A DNA stretch of 64,000 bases, taken from the NCBI GenBank assembly GCA_024036415.1, contig JAMWET010000482.1:35298-99297 (forward strand), given 5' to 3'. The position numbers and the translations under genes are program-made. The notes under the pieces are model-generated. The model saw only the letters and a program-made list of their open reading frames with translations, did no database searches and was not told where the DNA came from. Origin of the DNA: Prochilodus magdalenae (Eukaryota > Chordata > Actinopteri > Characiformes > Prochilodontidae). Numbering within the stretch: the first letter of the stretch is position 1; each line of letters starts with the position of its first letter. Of this stretch, positions 14,226-24,599 are shown piece by piece.

Positions 14226-15178
14226 ATATATATATATATATATATTTTTTTTTTTATTTTTTTTTTTTTTTTAATTATTATTGGTTTTAATGAGTGTAAA
14301 TATTATCAGTTCTAATCAAGTAGGCCCTGATTATTTATTATCGATTATAATAAAATTGGCTTTGAATTTTTATTATTGGTTATATAAATAGGCCATCATT
14401 ATTTATTATCAATTTTTTAACAGTAGACCTTTAGTATTTATTATCATTTCTAATACAGTGGGCCATAATTATTTATTACTGGTTATAATAAATTATTATT
14501 CATTATCACATCTAATAAACTAGACCTTGAAATTATTTATTATCTGCTCCATAAAATAGGGCTGGATTTTGTTGCATCGGTTTCAATAAATTAGTTCTTG
14601 ATTATTTATTATCAGTTCTGATAAATTAGGTCTCGATTCCTTATGATCGGTTCTACTAAAGCAGGCCTCGAGTGAAGGAGTGAAAAGGAATGAAAGCAAT
14701 GTGGAATAGGTTCTAATGCTGTATGCTATCTGTTCTCCGTGCAGTAATCTCTGCCCTGTCATTCTATCTCCAACTTTCTTTTGTCACTCTTTGAAAACAA
14801 CCCCCATACGCTCTGAGGGAGGGAGCAGGTAGAACTAGACAGTTGTATGACGTCAGAGGAAATTCCTAAATGGTGTTTATCATACATTCGAAACATCGGA
14901 TCCAAAGGTTTCGAGGTTTGTCCACTCTGGAATTATGCACGAATCGCTGAAGTGATTTACTGGACTGGGCACGGTCTCTTAAATCCTGCTCCCCAGAAGG
15001 TCAGGCCAACACCTCGGTTCTTCCAGGTGATGACGTCACGGATCCTGTAGGTTGGCTAGGTTTCTGGAGGAACACAGAGGGTTTGGGTCAATTCGGTTTG
15101 TGTCTTACCTTGCCCACCGGTGGCCCCCAGAAGTTCACCGTCATCCGTCCTCTCGTTGTTATCATTAGATTCCGCCAT
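3742..15178 (-). CDS. baxb: BAX-type pro-apoptotic BCL-2 family protein, complete gene, six coding exons
   Basis: Seen: six segments on the minus strand (15109-15178, 11649-11697, 11389-11550, 11023-11155, 7883-7987, 3742-3840) join at GT-AG junctions with matching phases into 618 nt, 205 residues plus stop. Order: acidic N-terminus (1-24), helix alpha-1 (about 25-48), BH3 (about 75-93), BH1 with INWGR (120-124), BH2 with WIRQQGGW (166-173), hydrophobic tail anchor (185-201) and a basic end. Human BAX has 192 residues and aligns along the whole length, including the W-x-T-V start of the tail helix and the phase-0 junction after BH1. Known: BAX/BAK proteins permeabilise the outer mitochondrial membrane in apoptosis. 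Inference: since teleost Baxa carries an FIYERV-type alpha-1 and an IGDELD BH3, this is probably the second fish paralogue; some residues (GINWGR, VFR-Y) recall BAK. Family assignment is firm, the paralogue name less so. Confidence 0.92.
3973..4127. repeat. AT microsatellite and long AT-rich hairpin
   Basis: An (AT)n run at about 3973-4004 is followed by an inverted repeat at 4001-4127. The arms of about 60 nt start ATATGGCAAATTTTAC and end with its complement GTAAAAATTTGCCATAT, differing by small indels, and meet in a TA-rich centre. It lies in intron 5 of the bax-like gene, about 160 bp before the last exon. It resembles a short foldback transposon or a palindrome grown from the AT run. Confidence 0.8.
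5811..6826. repeat. 48-bp minisatellite in bax-like intron 5
   Basis: Tandem copies of a 48-bp unit containing ATCAGGACTGGATT then TACATATATATCTATA. About 18-20 copies, with a divergent stretch at about 6180-6420. The unit is a multiple of three, so it makes long spurious ORFs of 16-residue repeats. Confidence 0.92.
7883..7987 (-). CDS. baxb: bax-like coding exon 5 (helices alpha-6 to alpha-8, BH2)
   Basis: A 105-nt, phase-0 exon, acceptor ctctcctcag, donor gtaagt. It encodes 35 residues from [11 protein letters not shown] through [15 protein letters not shown] to QQGGW. The BH2 motif WIRQQGGW matches BAX WIQDQGGW. It lies 3 kb from exon 4 and 4 kb from exon 6. Confidence 0.94.
8480..8741 (+). 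mobile_element. non-LTR-retrotransposon-like 3' tail
   Basis: Ends in AATGACAATAAAAGCC followed by a CTTGACTTGACTTGG short tandem end, preceded by a run of GCACTTTGTACTC-type sequence. This tail is widespread in teleost genomes and I associate it with LINE 3' ends. Family not determined. Confidence 0.55.
8927..9160 (+). mobile_element. short non-autonomous TIR element, copy 1
   Basis: Flanked by inverted ends related to GAAAACAAGTATCTCCAAAA and AAAATGGAGACACATGTTTT. Shares most of its length, including GCAACTTTACAGGAGAGGCC, with the copy at 32165-32400 and a weaker copy at 41950-42125, all in the same orientation. Lies in bax-like intron 4. Confidence 0.6.
10069..10093. repeat. (TA)n microsatellite
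   Basis: About 12 TA dinucleotides in bax-like intron 4. Confidence 0.9.
11023..11155 (-). CDS. baxb: bax-like coding exon 4 (BH1)
   Basis: A 133-nt exon. After the split codon it reads [20 protein letters not shown], then [20 protein letters not shown] and LIYK. It carries the BH1 signature N-W-G-R (residues 121-124) and the hydrophobic helix alpha-5 that forms the core of BAX/BAK proteins. It ends in phase 0 after Lys138, exactly where the human BAX exon ends (K before ALCTK). Donor gtaaaa. Confidence 0.95.
11389..11550 (-). CDS. baxb: bax-like coding exon 3 (end of alpha-1, loop, BH3)
   Basis: A 162-nt exon encoding YVMERVS at the end of alpha-1, a loop rich in Pro, Gly and Asp, then the BH3 helix [19 protein letters not shown] (residues 75-93). 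It aligns with BAX LSECLKRIGDELDSNMELQ. The usual small Gly before the conserved Asp is Ala83 here; Asp84 is kept. The exon ends in a phase-2 split His codon before donor gtaaga. Confidence 0.93.
11649..11697 (-). CDS. baxb: bax-like coding exon 2 (start of helix alpha-1)
   Basis: A 49-nt exon between acceptor tttttcag and donor gtacag. It completes a split Asp codon and encodes [15 protein letters not shown] followed by a split Gly codon, matching the EQIMKTGALLLQG region of BAX. The following intron is only 98 bp. Too short to stand out as an ORF; supported by phase agreement on both sides. Confidence 0.87.
12993..13560 (-). mobile_element. non-LTR-like repeat with GATA tail, reverse orientation
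   Basis: Begins with GATAGATAGATA then ACTTTACTGATCCCAGAGGG, the reverse complement of the GATCAATAAAGTATCTATC tail seen at about 60685. The body up to about 13560 shows a repeat-like texture but no coding remnant. Lies in bax-like intron 1. Confidence 0.5.
14127..14280. repeat. low-complexity tract (T, G, A, AAT, AT runs)
   Basis: Successive T and G runs, then A-rich and (AAT)n, (AT)n and long T runs. Spurious frames here encode poly-Asn. Intronic in the bax-like gene; no function inferred. Confidence 0.85.
15109..15178 (-). CDS. baxb: bax-like coding exon 1 (start codon)
   Basis: The ATG occupies 15176-15178 and opens M-A-E-S-N-D-N-N, an acidic, Asn-rich N-terminus of 23 residues ending G-A-T-G-G-Q plus one base. 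The donor gtaaga follows at 15108. Human BAX also has a short first coding exon ending in a Gly-rich stretch. No other start keeps the frame into exon 2. Confidence 0.85.
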
Positions 15179-15520
15179 TGTAAAGGCTGGAGTGAAGACT
15201 AGAGTCTAAGCAGACTGCACGGCGCTACTGTACGCTAGCTAGCGCGCTAGCCGCCCTGCCGGAGTTACCAGCTCCGGAGAGAACTTTGCCTCGGACCTGT
15301 TCGAGCGGCTTTAGGCTGCTGACAAACCCACGAAGAAGAAAGCTGCTTTAGGCTGCCGTGGCTACATACGTCCTTTCTTTTAGTGCTCCATGAGACTGCC
15401 TGGAAGTTAAAGTGAAAGTTACAGTAGGCGTTTGAGGTGGCTGTGGGAGTCCAGAGCCATGAGTTCTCGTCAAGGAAGTAGAAGCAGGCGACCGCGTCTG
15501 CGCAGACGCGCGAGAGCGAC
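15179..15520 (-). promoter_or_regulatory. CpG-rich probable promoter and 5' UTR of the bax-like gene
   Basis: CpG density rises clearly over surrounding DNA immediately upstream of the bax-like start codon. It contains the 14-bp palindrome GCTAGCGCGCTAGC (15238-15251) and the 18-bp palindrome at 15493-15510 centred on a TGCGCA core like that of NRF-1 sites. No TATA box in a convincing position. The exact start site is unknown. Confidence 0.55.
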
Positions 15521-15777
15521 GGAAGACACTGGGTCATCACGATGGGGTTATGATAAGGTCGCGTGTACACTGATAACACGAATCCGATTTATTTACATAC
15601 TGCTGCAGGACCGCTGGTCTGAAGTGAAGTGTAAACAGTGTAAAGGAAACACATACACAAAAAACAGAATCAGATTTTTCAAATTCCAATAATTAAAAAA
15701 GTAATAATAAATATATACTTATTGTAACAATCAAACAAGATACATACCTACACCTCCTCACCACCCCCACCTCGGGA

Positions 15778-16415
15778 CCACCACAATGCAGGTATTCTGC
15801 GGGTGGTGGATCATTCTCAGCACTGCAGTGACACTGACGTGGTGGTGTGTTAAGCTGGTGTGATTAAGCTAGAGTGTTTAAACAGTGTGTCCACTCACTG
15901 TCCACTCTATTAGATACTCCTACCTTGCTGGTCCACCTTGTAGATGCACGCCCAGAGACGCTAGCTTACCTGCTGCTGCACAGTTTATGTTAGTCATCCT
16001 CTAGTCCTTCATCAGTGGTCACACGACGCTGCCCCGAGGGTGCTGCCAACAGGATGCTGTTGGCTGGATAGTTTTGTTGGTGGACTATTCTTAGTGCAGT
16101 AGTGACGCTGAGGTAACTGAACACTCCAGCAGCACTGCTGTGTCTGATCCAGTCACACCAGCACCACGTCAGAGTCACTGCAGAGCTGAGAATGATCCAC
16201 CACTCACATAATACCTGCCCTGTGGTGGTTCTGAAGGGGTCCTGACCATTGAAGAGCAGGGTAAAAGGTGGGTAACAAAGTATACAGAGAAACAGATGGA
16301 CTATAGTCTGCAATTGTAGAACTACAAAATGCTCCTACATGATAAGTAGAGCTAATCAAATGGACACAGACTGTAGATACAGAGAGGTGTACATAAAGTG
16401 GCTACTGGGTATGGA
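15778..16415. mobile_element. foldback element with long inverted arms
   Basis: A left arm (about 15778-15846) including GGTGGATCATTCTCAGCACT returns as reverse complement at about 16163-16232, where AGCTGAGAATGATCCACCAC is found; the arms are about 70 bp and near 85% alike by eye. The sequence to 16415 continues with a body shared with 45680-45960 and ends near GAGGTGTACATAAAGTGGC. It looks like a non-autonomous DNA transposon, possibly one inserted in another. Confidence 0.75.
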
Positions 16416-17769
16416 TACATACATACACACACACACACAATGTATTTTTCGAATGGCGTTTCCAGAGAGGCATTCAGAATAAGGTGATGATCAGATTCCC
16501 ATTAGCAATCATATACCTCCACAGTCAACGCCCATGTTACTATAGCAACCAACGTAGCACTTCTGTTAAACCAGCGAGGCCAAGAGCCGCCAGAGGTTCT
16601 CTAACATATCCTGGGGGAGGGACTCTGGTCACCATGTCTGAATACTTCCGGGAATACAGTCACATGGTTTGGGTGAGCGGGAAGAGAGACTCATTCTCTC
16701 ATTAAGCAGACATCAGAGACTTTGGCCTGCTCACACGAGCAGGAACTCTCCTCCAATTCACCAGACCGTAGCAATTATTTACCCCCTTTGTGACACAACC
16801 CATGCTACTTTTAAGTAGCATGCACAATTTTTAGTCAGCGTTAAAGAGGGAATCTGAAGAAAAAGCAAATAAGAACTGTGTGGAGTGTGAACACAGTCTG
16901 GAGATAAGATTCACGCTGTATCATGCCCTAGTCTGGCTGCTTTCCTGAAATAATATAGCATCCATCCATTGACTGTGCAAAGGCCAACTCCACTGTGGCT
17001 GTGTTCAGTAATAGACCCTCCTCATTTTTCTGCGACTCTTTCTTAGGACATCACAGTAATGTCAGAAATGGGATTGCCATCTAGCAGTTTGGAGGAGAAC
17101 GGTGCTTCCACAAACGCAGAGATGTTCAGCTGAGAAGAAAGCAGCTTCACAGGCATGGGCAGCAGAGGCTGGAGGAGGCCACAGCGAAAATCTGCCGGCA
17201 GAGCAGCCTGGCCGCTTGGTAGCATTGGCCACAGCCCTCCCATAAAGCTGCAAGCTGACCGTGGAGCTTAGTATGATGGCTCAGCAGGCACGCTCTAGGC
17301 ATTCAACAAGGCAAAGGAGTTGGCTCAGGGCTGCCCCCTGGGTGCACTGCTGCCAGAGGAGCTGAGCTGGTACATGCAGCTTGCTTGCTGGCTAACCTTC
17401 AAGCTGTCAGTAGAGTGTTTAAAAACAGAGCATTTACTTAAAGCACTCCACCTTCCTTTTTGCCAGGACATCACAGCAATATTAACACTTTGAAGCTGTT
17501 GAATTTAATGCTTCAAACTTAAATACAGATTATATTCCAGTTAAAGGTTTTTAATAGTGAAAAACACGGAACAAAGCGCATCTCCTATCAGATCGATAAA
17601 GAACACCCTATGTGTCGGAGTGCTACATTTTTACTGTGTGTTGTGTGAAGGCGTGCCAAGCTTGCTGGTAGGATTGTGTTACGAGATGATGTCATCATGT
17701 AACAGGGAAAAGGGCTGGAATTCCAACTTGATGGTTAACTCAAATACAAAAACTAATAATACCCAAATT

Positions 17770-18041
17770 ATACTTGTAAATCTGTAATTGTAATAAATTC
17801 AAGTTTTGTAAATATGTTGAGTCCTGTCTAGCACCTTTCTTCCTCTAGCACAGGCAATAACACTTTCCACCAGCAGATGTTGCTGTTGGTTCACAAAGCG
17901 TGAGACCACAGAGGCATGTAATCTTAACGTCATTATTGAAACACATAAGTACCATCACATTAACCTGCTGCTTACACACTGACAGAATTATACTGGCCAT
18001 GTATGTCTTATTCACCCGACAACATTCTGCTAGGTCAAAGG
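17770..18041. repeat. 270-bp direct repeat, copy 1
   Basis: Near-identical in order to 21259-21529, from TGTAAATCTGTAATTG through AGCACAGGCAATAACACTTT to CATTCTGCTAGGTCAAAGG. The two copies flank the 45-bp minisatellite. No coding content. Confidence 0.85.
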
Positions 18042-18124
18042 TAGGAGGATTGTGTTACGTGATGATGTCATCTTATAAAGAGAAAAGACCTGCGATTCCA
18101 ACAGGGTGGTTTCTGTGGGAGACA

Positions 18125-18287
18125 CACTGTAAAAAGTGTTTCGCAGGTCCAGCCTAAAATAAGTAGTTTCAAGCAAATGGGGTTCATTCAACCTCAACAG
18201 GACTCGTAATGACAAATTTTTTTTTTTTTTTTTTGAGTAGAGTAAACTCAGATTAGAGTATTATTTTAGGTTGCACTTTTTGCAGTG
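18125..18287. mobile_element. 163-bp TIR element (MITE)
   Basis: Ends are CACTGTAAAAAGTG and CACTTTTTGCAGTG, inverted repeats matching at 13 of 14 positions, with a T-rich centre. A related end with the same CACTGTAAAAAGTG start is at 29721. I recognise the CACTGTAAAAAGTG end as typical of small fish hAT-like elements; superfamily not proven, and no clear target duplication is seen. Confidence 0.65.
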
Positions 18288-18666
18288 CCCTCCTGGCTGC
18301 AGTGCTCATGAGTTTGCCTGATGTGGTGGTGGGGGGGCTTCGCCCACATCTGACTGTCCTGCTATTTAATCACAGACTAATCAGACATGTCTTTCTCTGT
18401 CTCACACAACACTCACTTCCTCTCCTTTTACTCCTAATAGACTAGCATCGTATTCTTCTACTTTCATTGGCTAAATAGATTCACACGTACAGTATTACAT
18501 AAAGTACTAGCTGTTCTTATTCAGTATCGCCTATAATTATAAGCTCTGAACTTTTCTGTGTTTGTTTTGCTCTCCAGGGTCGATCTGAGGAGGATGGGTT
18601 CTCCTTTTGAGTTTTCATGGTGGTTCTCTGAGGGAGTTTTTCTTTGCTACTGTCGCACTGATCTTC

Positions 18667-20998
18667 TTTACCTAGAACTACATATACACATTACAACCCA
18701 CACTGTTCTCATTTACCTAGAACTACATATACACATTACAACCCACACTGCTCTTATTGACCTAGAACTACATACACGCATTACAACCCACACTGTTCTT
18801 ATTTACCTAGAACTACATATACACATTACAACCCACACTGTTCTTATTTACCTAGAACTACATATACACATTACAACCCACACTGTTCTTATTTACCTAG
18901 AACTACATATACACATTACAGCCCACACTGTTCTTATTTACCTAGAACTACATATACACATTACAACTCACACTGAACTTCTTTACCTAGAACTACATAT
19001 ACACTTACAACCCACACTATTCTTATTTACCTAGAACTACATATACACATTACAACTCACACTGCTCTTATTTACTTAGAACTACATATACACTTACAAC
19101 CCACACTGTTTATATTTATCTAGAACTACATATACACATTACAACCCACACTGTTCTTATTTACCTAGAACTACATATACACATTACAACACACACTGTT
19201 CTTATTTACCTAGAACTACATATACACTTACAACCCACACTGTTCTTATTTATCTAGAACTACATATACACATTACAACCCACACTGTTCTTATTTACCT
19301 AGAACTACATATACACATTACAACACACACTGTTCTTATTTACCTAGAACTACCTATACACTTACAACCCACACTGTTCTTATTTACCTAGAACTACATA
19401 TACACATTACAGCCCACACTGTTCTTATTTACCTAGAACTACATATACACATTACAACTCACACTGAACTTCTTTACCTAGAACTACATATACACATTAC
19501 AACCCACACTGTTCTTATTTACCTAGAACTACATATACACATTACAACTCACACTGAACTTCTTTACCTAGTACTACATATACACTTACAACCCACACTG
19601 TTCTTATTTACCTAGAACTACATATACACATTACAACCCACACTGTTCTTATTTACCTAGAACTACATATACACATTACAACTCACACTGATCTTCTTTA
19701 CCTAGAACTACATATACACACACTGTTCTTATTTACCTAGAACTACATATACACATTACAACCCACACTGTTCTTATTTACCTAGAACTACATATACACA
19801 TTACAACTCACACTGATCTTCTTTACCTAGAACTACATATACACTTACAACCCACACTATTCTTATTTACCTAGAACTACCTATACACTTACAACCCACA
19901 CTATTCTTATTTATCTAGAACTACATATACACATTACAGCCCACACTGTTCTTATTAACCTAGAACTACATATACACATTACAACTCACACTGAACTTCT
20001 TTACCTAGAACTACATATACACTTACAACCCACACTATTCTTATTTACCTAGAACTACATATACACATTACAGCCCACACTATTCTTATTTACCTAGAAC
20101 TACATATACACATTACAACTCACACTGCTCTTATTTACCTAGAACTACATATACACTTACAACCCACACTGTTCTTATTTATCTAGAACTACCTATACAC
20201 TTACAACCCACACTATTCTTATTTATCTAGAACTACCTTTACACTTACAACCCACACTATTCTTATTTACCTAGAACTACATATACACATTACAACCCAC
20301 ACTGTTCTTATTTACCTAGAACTACATATACACTTACAACCCACACTGTTCTTATTTATCTAGAACTACATATACACATTACAACCCACACTGTTCTTAT
20401 TTACCTAGAACTACATATACACATTACAACTCACACTGATCTTCTTTACCTAGAACTACATATACACACACTGTTCTTATTTACCTAGAACTACATATAC
20501 ACATTACAACCCACACTGTTCTTATTTACCTAGAACTACATATACACATTACAACTCACACTGATCTTCTTTACCTAGAACTACATATACACTTACAACC
20601 CACACTATTCTTATTTACCTAGAACTACCTATACACTTACAACCCACACTGTTCTTATTTACCTAGAACTACATATACACATTACAGCCCACACTGTTCT
20701 TATTAACGTAGAACTACATATACACATTACAACTCACACTGAACTTCTTTACCTAGAACTACATATACACTTACAACCCACACTATTCTTATTTACCTAG
20801 AACTACATATACACATTACAACTCACACTGCTCTTATTTACCTAGAACTACATATACACTTACAACCCACACTGTTCTTATTTACCTAGAACTACATATA
20901 CACATTACAACACACACTGTTCTTATTTATCTAGAACTACCTATACACTTACAACCCACACTATTCTTATTTACCTAGAACTACATATACACATTACA
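18667..20998. repeat. 45-bp minisatellite array, about 52 copies
   Basis: Unit CCTAGAACTACATATACACA then TTACAACCCACACTGTTCTT and ATTTA, 45 bp; a 43-bp variant lacks two bases (ACACTTAC). Point variants (ACTCACACTGAACTTC, AGCCCACACTG, ACTACCTATAC) are interleaved. Markers recur at a distance of 748 bp, showing higher-order duplication. Confidence 0.96.
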
Positions 20999-21170
20999 CT
21001 CCATATTCAGGACACCTTTCTCACTTCCTGTTCTCGCTGTACTGAACTTTATTTATTTGGTGTTCCTCTCTGTGCACTGTGAGCTTTTGTAACCAAAGAA
21101 AAATGTATTGTATGTGTAAATCTATTTAGCCAATAAAGCTTGATTCTGATTCCGATTGTGATTCTAAAAA
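20999..21170 (+). mobile_element. retrotransposon-like 3' tail next to the 45-bp array
   Basis: After the last repeat unit the sequence runs into GGACACCTTTCTCACTTCC and ends CCAATAAAGCTTGATTCTGA plus short GATTC-type repeats, a tail common in teleost non-LTR elements. The minisatellite therefore seems to have expanded just upstream of, or inside, this element. Confidence 0.5.
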
Positions 21171-21258
21171 GAAAACTCAGATCTGTTCAACTAGGCAATA
21201 CGAACCCATTCATTGGCTGGGGGCATGTATATGTGCTCAAAACTATACTTATATACTA

Positions 21259-21529
21259 GTTATGTAAATCTGTAATTGAAATGAATTGATGTCTGTCCAG
21301 TCTAGCACCTTTCTCCCTGTAGCACAGGCAATAACACTTTCCACCAGCAGATGTCGCTGTTGGCTAACAAAGCCCGAGACCACATGAGCATGTGAGGAGG
21401 CATGTCATCTTAATGCTATCATTGAGACACATTAATACCACCATCACATTAACATGCTGCTTACTAACTTGTAGAGTTATTACTGCCATGTGTTTCTTCT
21501 TTCCCGCCAACATTCTGCTGGGTCAAAGG
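21259..21529. repeat. 270-bp direct repeat, copy 2
   Basis: Second copy of 17770-18041, 3.49 kb away in the same orientation; ends CATTCTGCTGGGTCAAAGG. Differences are scattered single bases and a few small indels. Confidence 0.85.
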
Positions 21530-22289
21530 CACTTGGACCTGCTTTAAAGGGGAAGACCTATTTTTCCAATTTTCCCAAGTGCTCCATAGTATAGTGGTTA
21601 GCAGGTAAACACAGGCGTTCAGAGACGTTTGGCATTAACTGCTTAATTCTAGAGAAAGAGTTCTCAGTGGTGGCGAGGGTAATGCCTTTATAGGCTCCCT
21701 CACCATTACATAAAGTGGTTATGAATATGCAGCCCAATACCTGAGACAATGTTTTATGATATATGTTTGAACATATGCTTTTGAGCTACGATATAACATT
21801 TCTTAAACTCTTATTGGCGTGTGTACGTGCCGGATGTGGTAAGGCAGAACAGTCCTAAAAGAAACTCAGGGTCAGGGCGAGGGCTACTGCCAATTTACCA
21901 TAATCAACGTTAAATATAATATCTCAGAAGGCTTGTGTAAGTCCACTGATGCTAAATAACATCACTACGTTTGTGCTGGACACATCGTAATCTCAGGTTC
22001 CCATCAGCACTATACAGACAGTCTCCCTGCTAATGAACCATTCCCCATCAAACCACTGATATCTCTACAGAGTGGAGTTCCCTGTTCAGTAGACATATCG
22101 CACACAGTGGCGCTGGAAAGTTTGTGAATCCTGAAGAAAATATTGATACATTTTTGCATAAATTCAACCCAAAACTAAATTTTCACTCAAGTTCTTAAGG
22201 TAGATACGGAGAAGCCACTCAATCAAATGAGACGAAATACTGGATTATAATATTATAGGATTTATGTATTGAGGTGAATAATCCAATAT

Positions 22290-22500
22290 CACATACACCG
22301 ATCAGCCATCACGTTAGAACCACCTCCTTGCATTTCATAGTGTACAGAGAAACAGATGGACTACAGTCTGTAACTGTAGCTGTAACAGTCTGTAACTGTA
22401 GTCCATCTACAAAGTGCACCTATATGGTAGGTGAAGCTGATCAAATGGATAATGGGTGTAGACGGTGGAGGGTGCAGGTGGTGGTTTAGTACGGTGTTAT
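22290..22500. mobile_element. fragment of the CAGCCA-ended repeat family
   Basis: Starts CACCGATCAGCCATCACGTT and shares CAGAGAAACAGATGGACTAC with 16297-16320 and 45824-45841. Short local inverted duplications of CAGTCTGTAACTGTAG are present at about 22364-22401. Confidence 0.55.
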
Positions 22501-23616
22501 GGATGATTGCAGTAAAAGTATGCAGCACTTTTCTTTCAGTATCTGGTACAAGTGAAAACGTGTGTGAAACGGTATGGTGAATAAGCCATCCACATGATCA
22601 CCTAGATCCATTTAGACATAGGATAACATCACCGCCATCACCGTCTTCCCGGAACGTAGCTGAAGCGGTTATTTACAAGGCGGATGGGAATTCTCTTTCC
22701 TTATTAATTTAGTTCTGCAGTGTAGATGACTGTATTAGAAAAGTTCATAGGCATGTTTTCACTTCCATAAGCTCATACAGGCCAGGGCAGGAGGTGCCAG
22801 CAGCTGCAGTAATGTTTGGCATAACAGCTAAAACACTGAACAGGCTGCAGCATATAACCCGCCAGGTCAGCTGTCCTATTCGGAACATCTCTCTCTTCCT
22901 TGCCAGTTAATATACGGATATTTGAAGTCGACCTTTATTCCCCTCAAACTGTAGAAGGAAATGGTATGAGTTGAGTAAATTGTAGATGACACAGAGATGT
23001 GAGGTGGAACAGAAAACTGAACCTGAGGTGTCTTGAGGACAGACAGTGATCTATGATCTATAGCAATATACAAAACGAAGATATAAACTATAATGGCCAC
23101 AGTAAGTGCCCTACCTGTCCCAGGCTTCCATGCGCCCTGAGGGGCAATTTCAGCGTGTTGCCTGTGCAGACGTTCCTGTGAGGCCTGGTGAGGCCTTTAA
23201 CTTGCTTGGTGTGCAATTGTAATTTCTCCTAGCTGTTTGTGACTAGCAGGACCTTACAGGTATACTAACTAAACATTATCTCTGTACAGGAAGTTGTTTT
23301 GGCAAAAACAATGTCCTCATATGAGGCCAAAGGGTCAACGTTTATAAAAGCATCATGGTACAGAGAAGCAGGAATGTAATGTCCTCATATGAGGACGCTG
23401 GGGTCTCAGGAGGTTAAACCTACCTAAAGTGGGACATGTTCACCCTTTCCCCCCCACCCTGTGTTTTCATACCTGGCTATGACCCCCTACAACTACAGCT
23501 GATCTTGTCCAGTAACTGCTGGTACTGCACATTAGATTGAAAACATTTGAGACCCATTGGTCTATACTGAATAGCATCAACTCTGGGATTTTGGTAGGCT
23601 TACATCCATGAGCAGC

Positions 23617-23850
23617 TCACATCCGGTCATTCAGCAACACTCCTATCATAAAACTCTGACTTGGCTGTTCTACAACATGACTTTTGTTCCTCAACTGCTC
23701 TATGGTAGAATGACTCGCGTGCTTAGGGTTGTTGTCTTCCTGCATGACTAATGTTCTCTCGAGGTTCAGATCACGGAAAGATGTCCTGTCATTTTTCCTT
23801 AGAAGTTGCTTGTATAATTTAGAATTCCACAGCATGTCCAATACCAACAT
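23617..23850 (-). pseudogene. Tc1-like transposase fragment
   Basis: The minus-strand frame reads TLVMQEDNNPKHASHSTIEQ then LRNKSHVVEQPSQS, matching the catalytic-domain block of Tc1/mariner transposases (VMQQDNDPKHTS...EWPSQSPDLNPIE). The rest of the protein is not recognisable, so this is a decayed fragment. Confidence 0.8.
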
Positions 23851-24599
23851 GTGCTATGAAGCTTAAAAACCCTGAGTCTAACTTCAGCTTCAAATGAACT
23901 GCTAATCTGCTAATAAACTATGTAATTACTGGATACTTTTCCTCAATAAATAAATAACCATGTATAATATTTTTCTCTCATTTGTTTAAATGGCTTATTT
24001 GAGTCTAGCTCTAAATCTTCTGTGAAAGTCAAATTATATTATAGTTCATATTTATAAAGGAATACAGACTGTAAGTCTTATTACCATGCTGGAGCGTAGA
24101 AATACACTACACCCAATTGTTGTGTCATAGTATCACCCGTATTGTGCACTTATCGTAGTATGGGCTCCTGTGACACATAATTGTTAAACAGTCCCAACCC
24201 TTTGGACCATATCCCGCCTGCGGCTGACCTGCCTGACAGGTTATGCTGTAACTCAGCCAAGCCCAGTGGACTGCAAGGAGACACGTGGATCAGGCTGCCA
24301 ACTGTGTACTCACTGCTAGCCTGGCAGGCGCAGGGAAACTTGTAAGACATGTTTAACTACTGCAGCTGGTGCACTGGACCATGACCAGATTGAGAAGAGG
24401 AAATATTGTTCATACAAAGCTAGTGTTGCTCTATAGGATTACATTACGCTTTGGCAGGTGTACTCGGAGATGGAATCAATGGTAGAAAACCATACTCAGG
24501 TAATACTTTACTACTTACTTCTGAAATTTGACTTAAGTACAAGTAATAACTGGGTACTTTGAGTAAACGTTACTTAGTTACTTTTTTACCAATTTTTTT

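Noticed and set aside
15432..15692. Short Arg-rich frame on the plus strand next to the bax-like promoter
   Set aside because: Arg comes from CpG-rich promoter sequence; no homology. A divergent transcript remains possible but unsupported.
18383..18392. p53 half-site AGACATGTCT about 3.2 kb upstream of the bax-like start
   Set aside because: Only one half-site; matches to RRRCATGYYY are expected a few times in 64 kb by chance.
18558..19034. A 158-codon frame of LELHIHITTHTVLIY repeats
   Set aside because: Translation of the 45-bp minisatellite, ending where a 43-bp unit shifts the frame.
18667..20998. Possible CRISPR-like array
   Set aside because: Units are contiguous with no unique spacers, and the genome is vertebrate.
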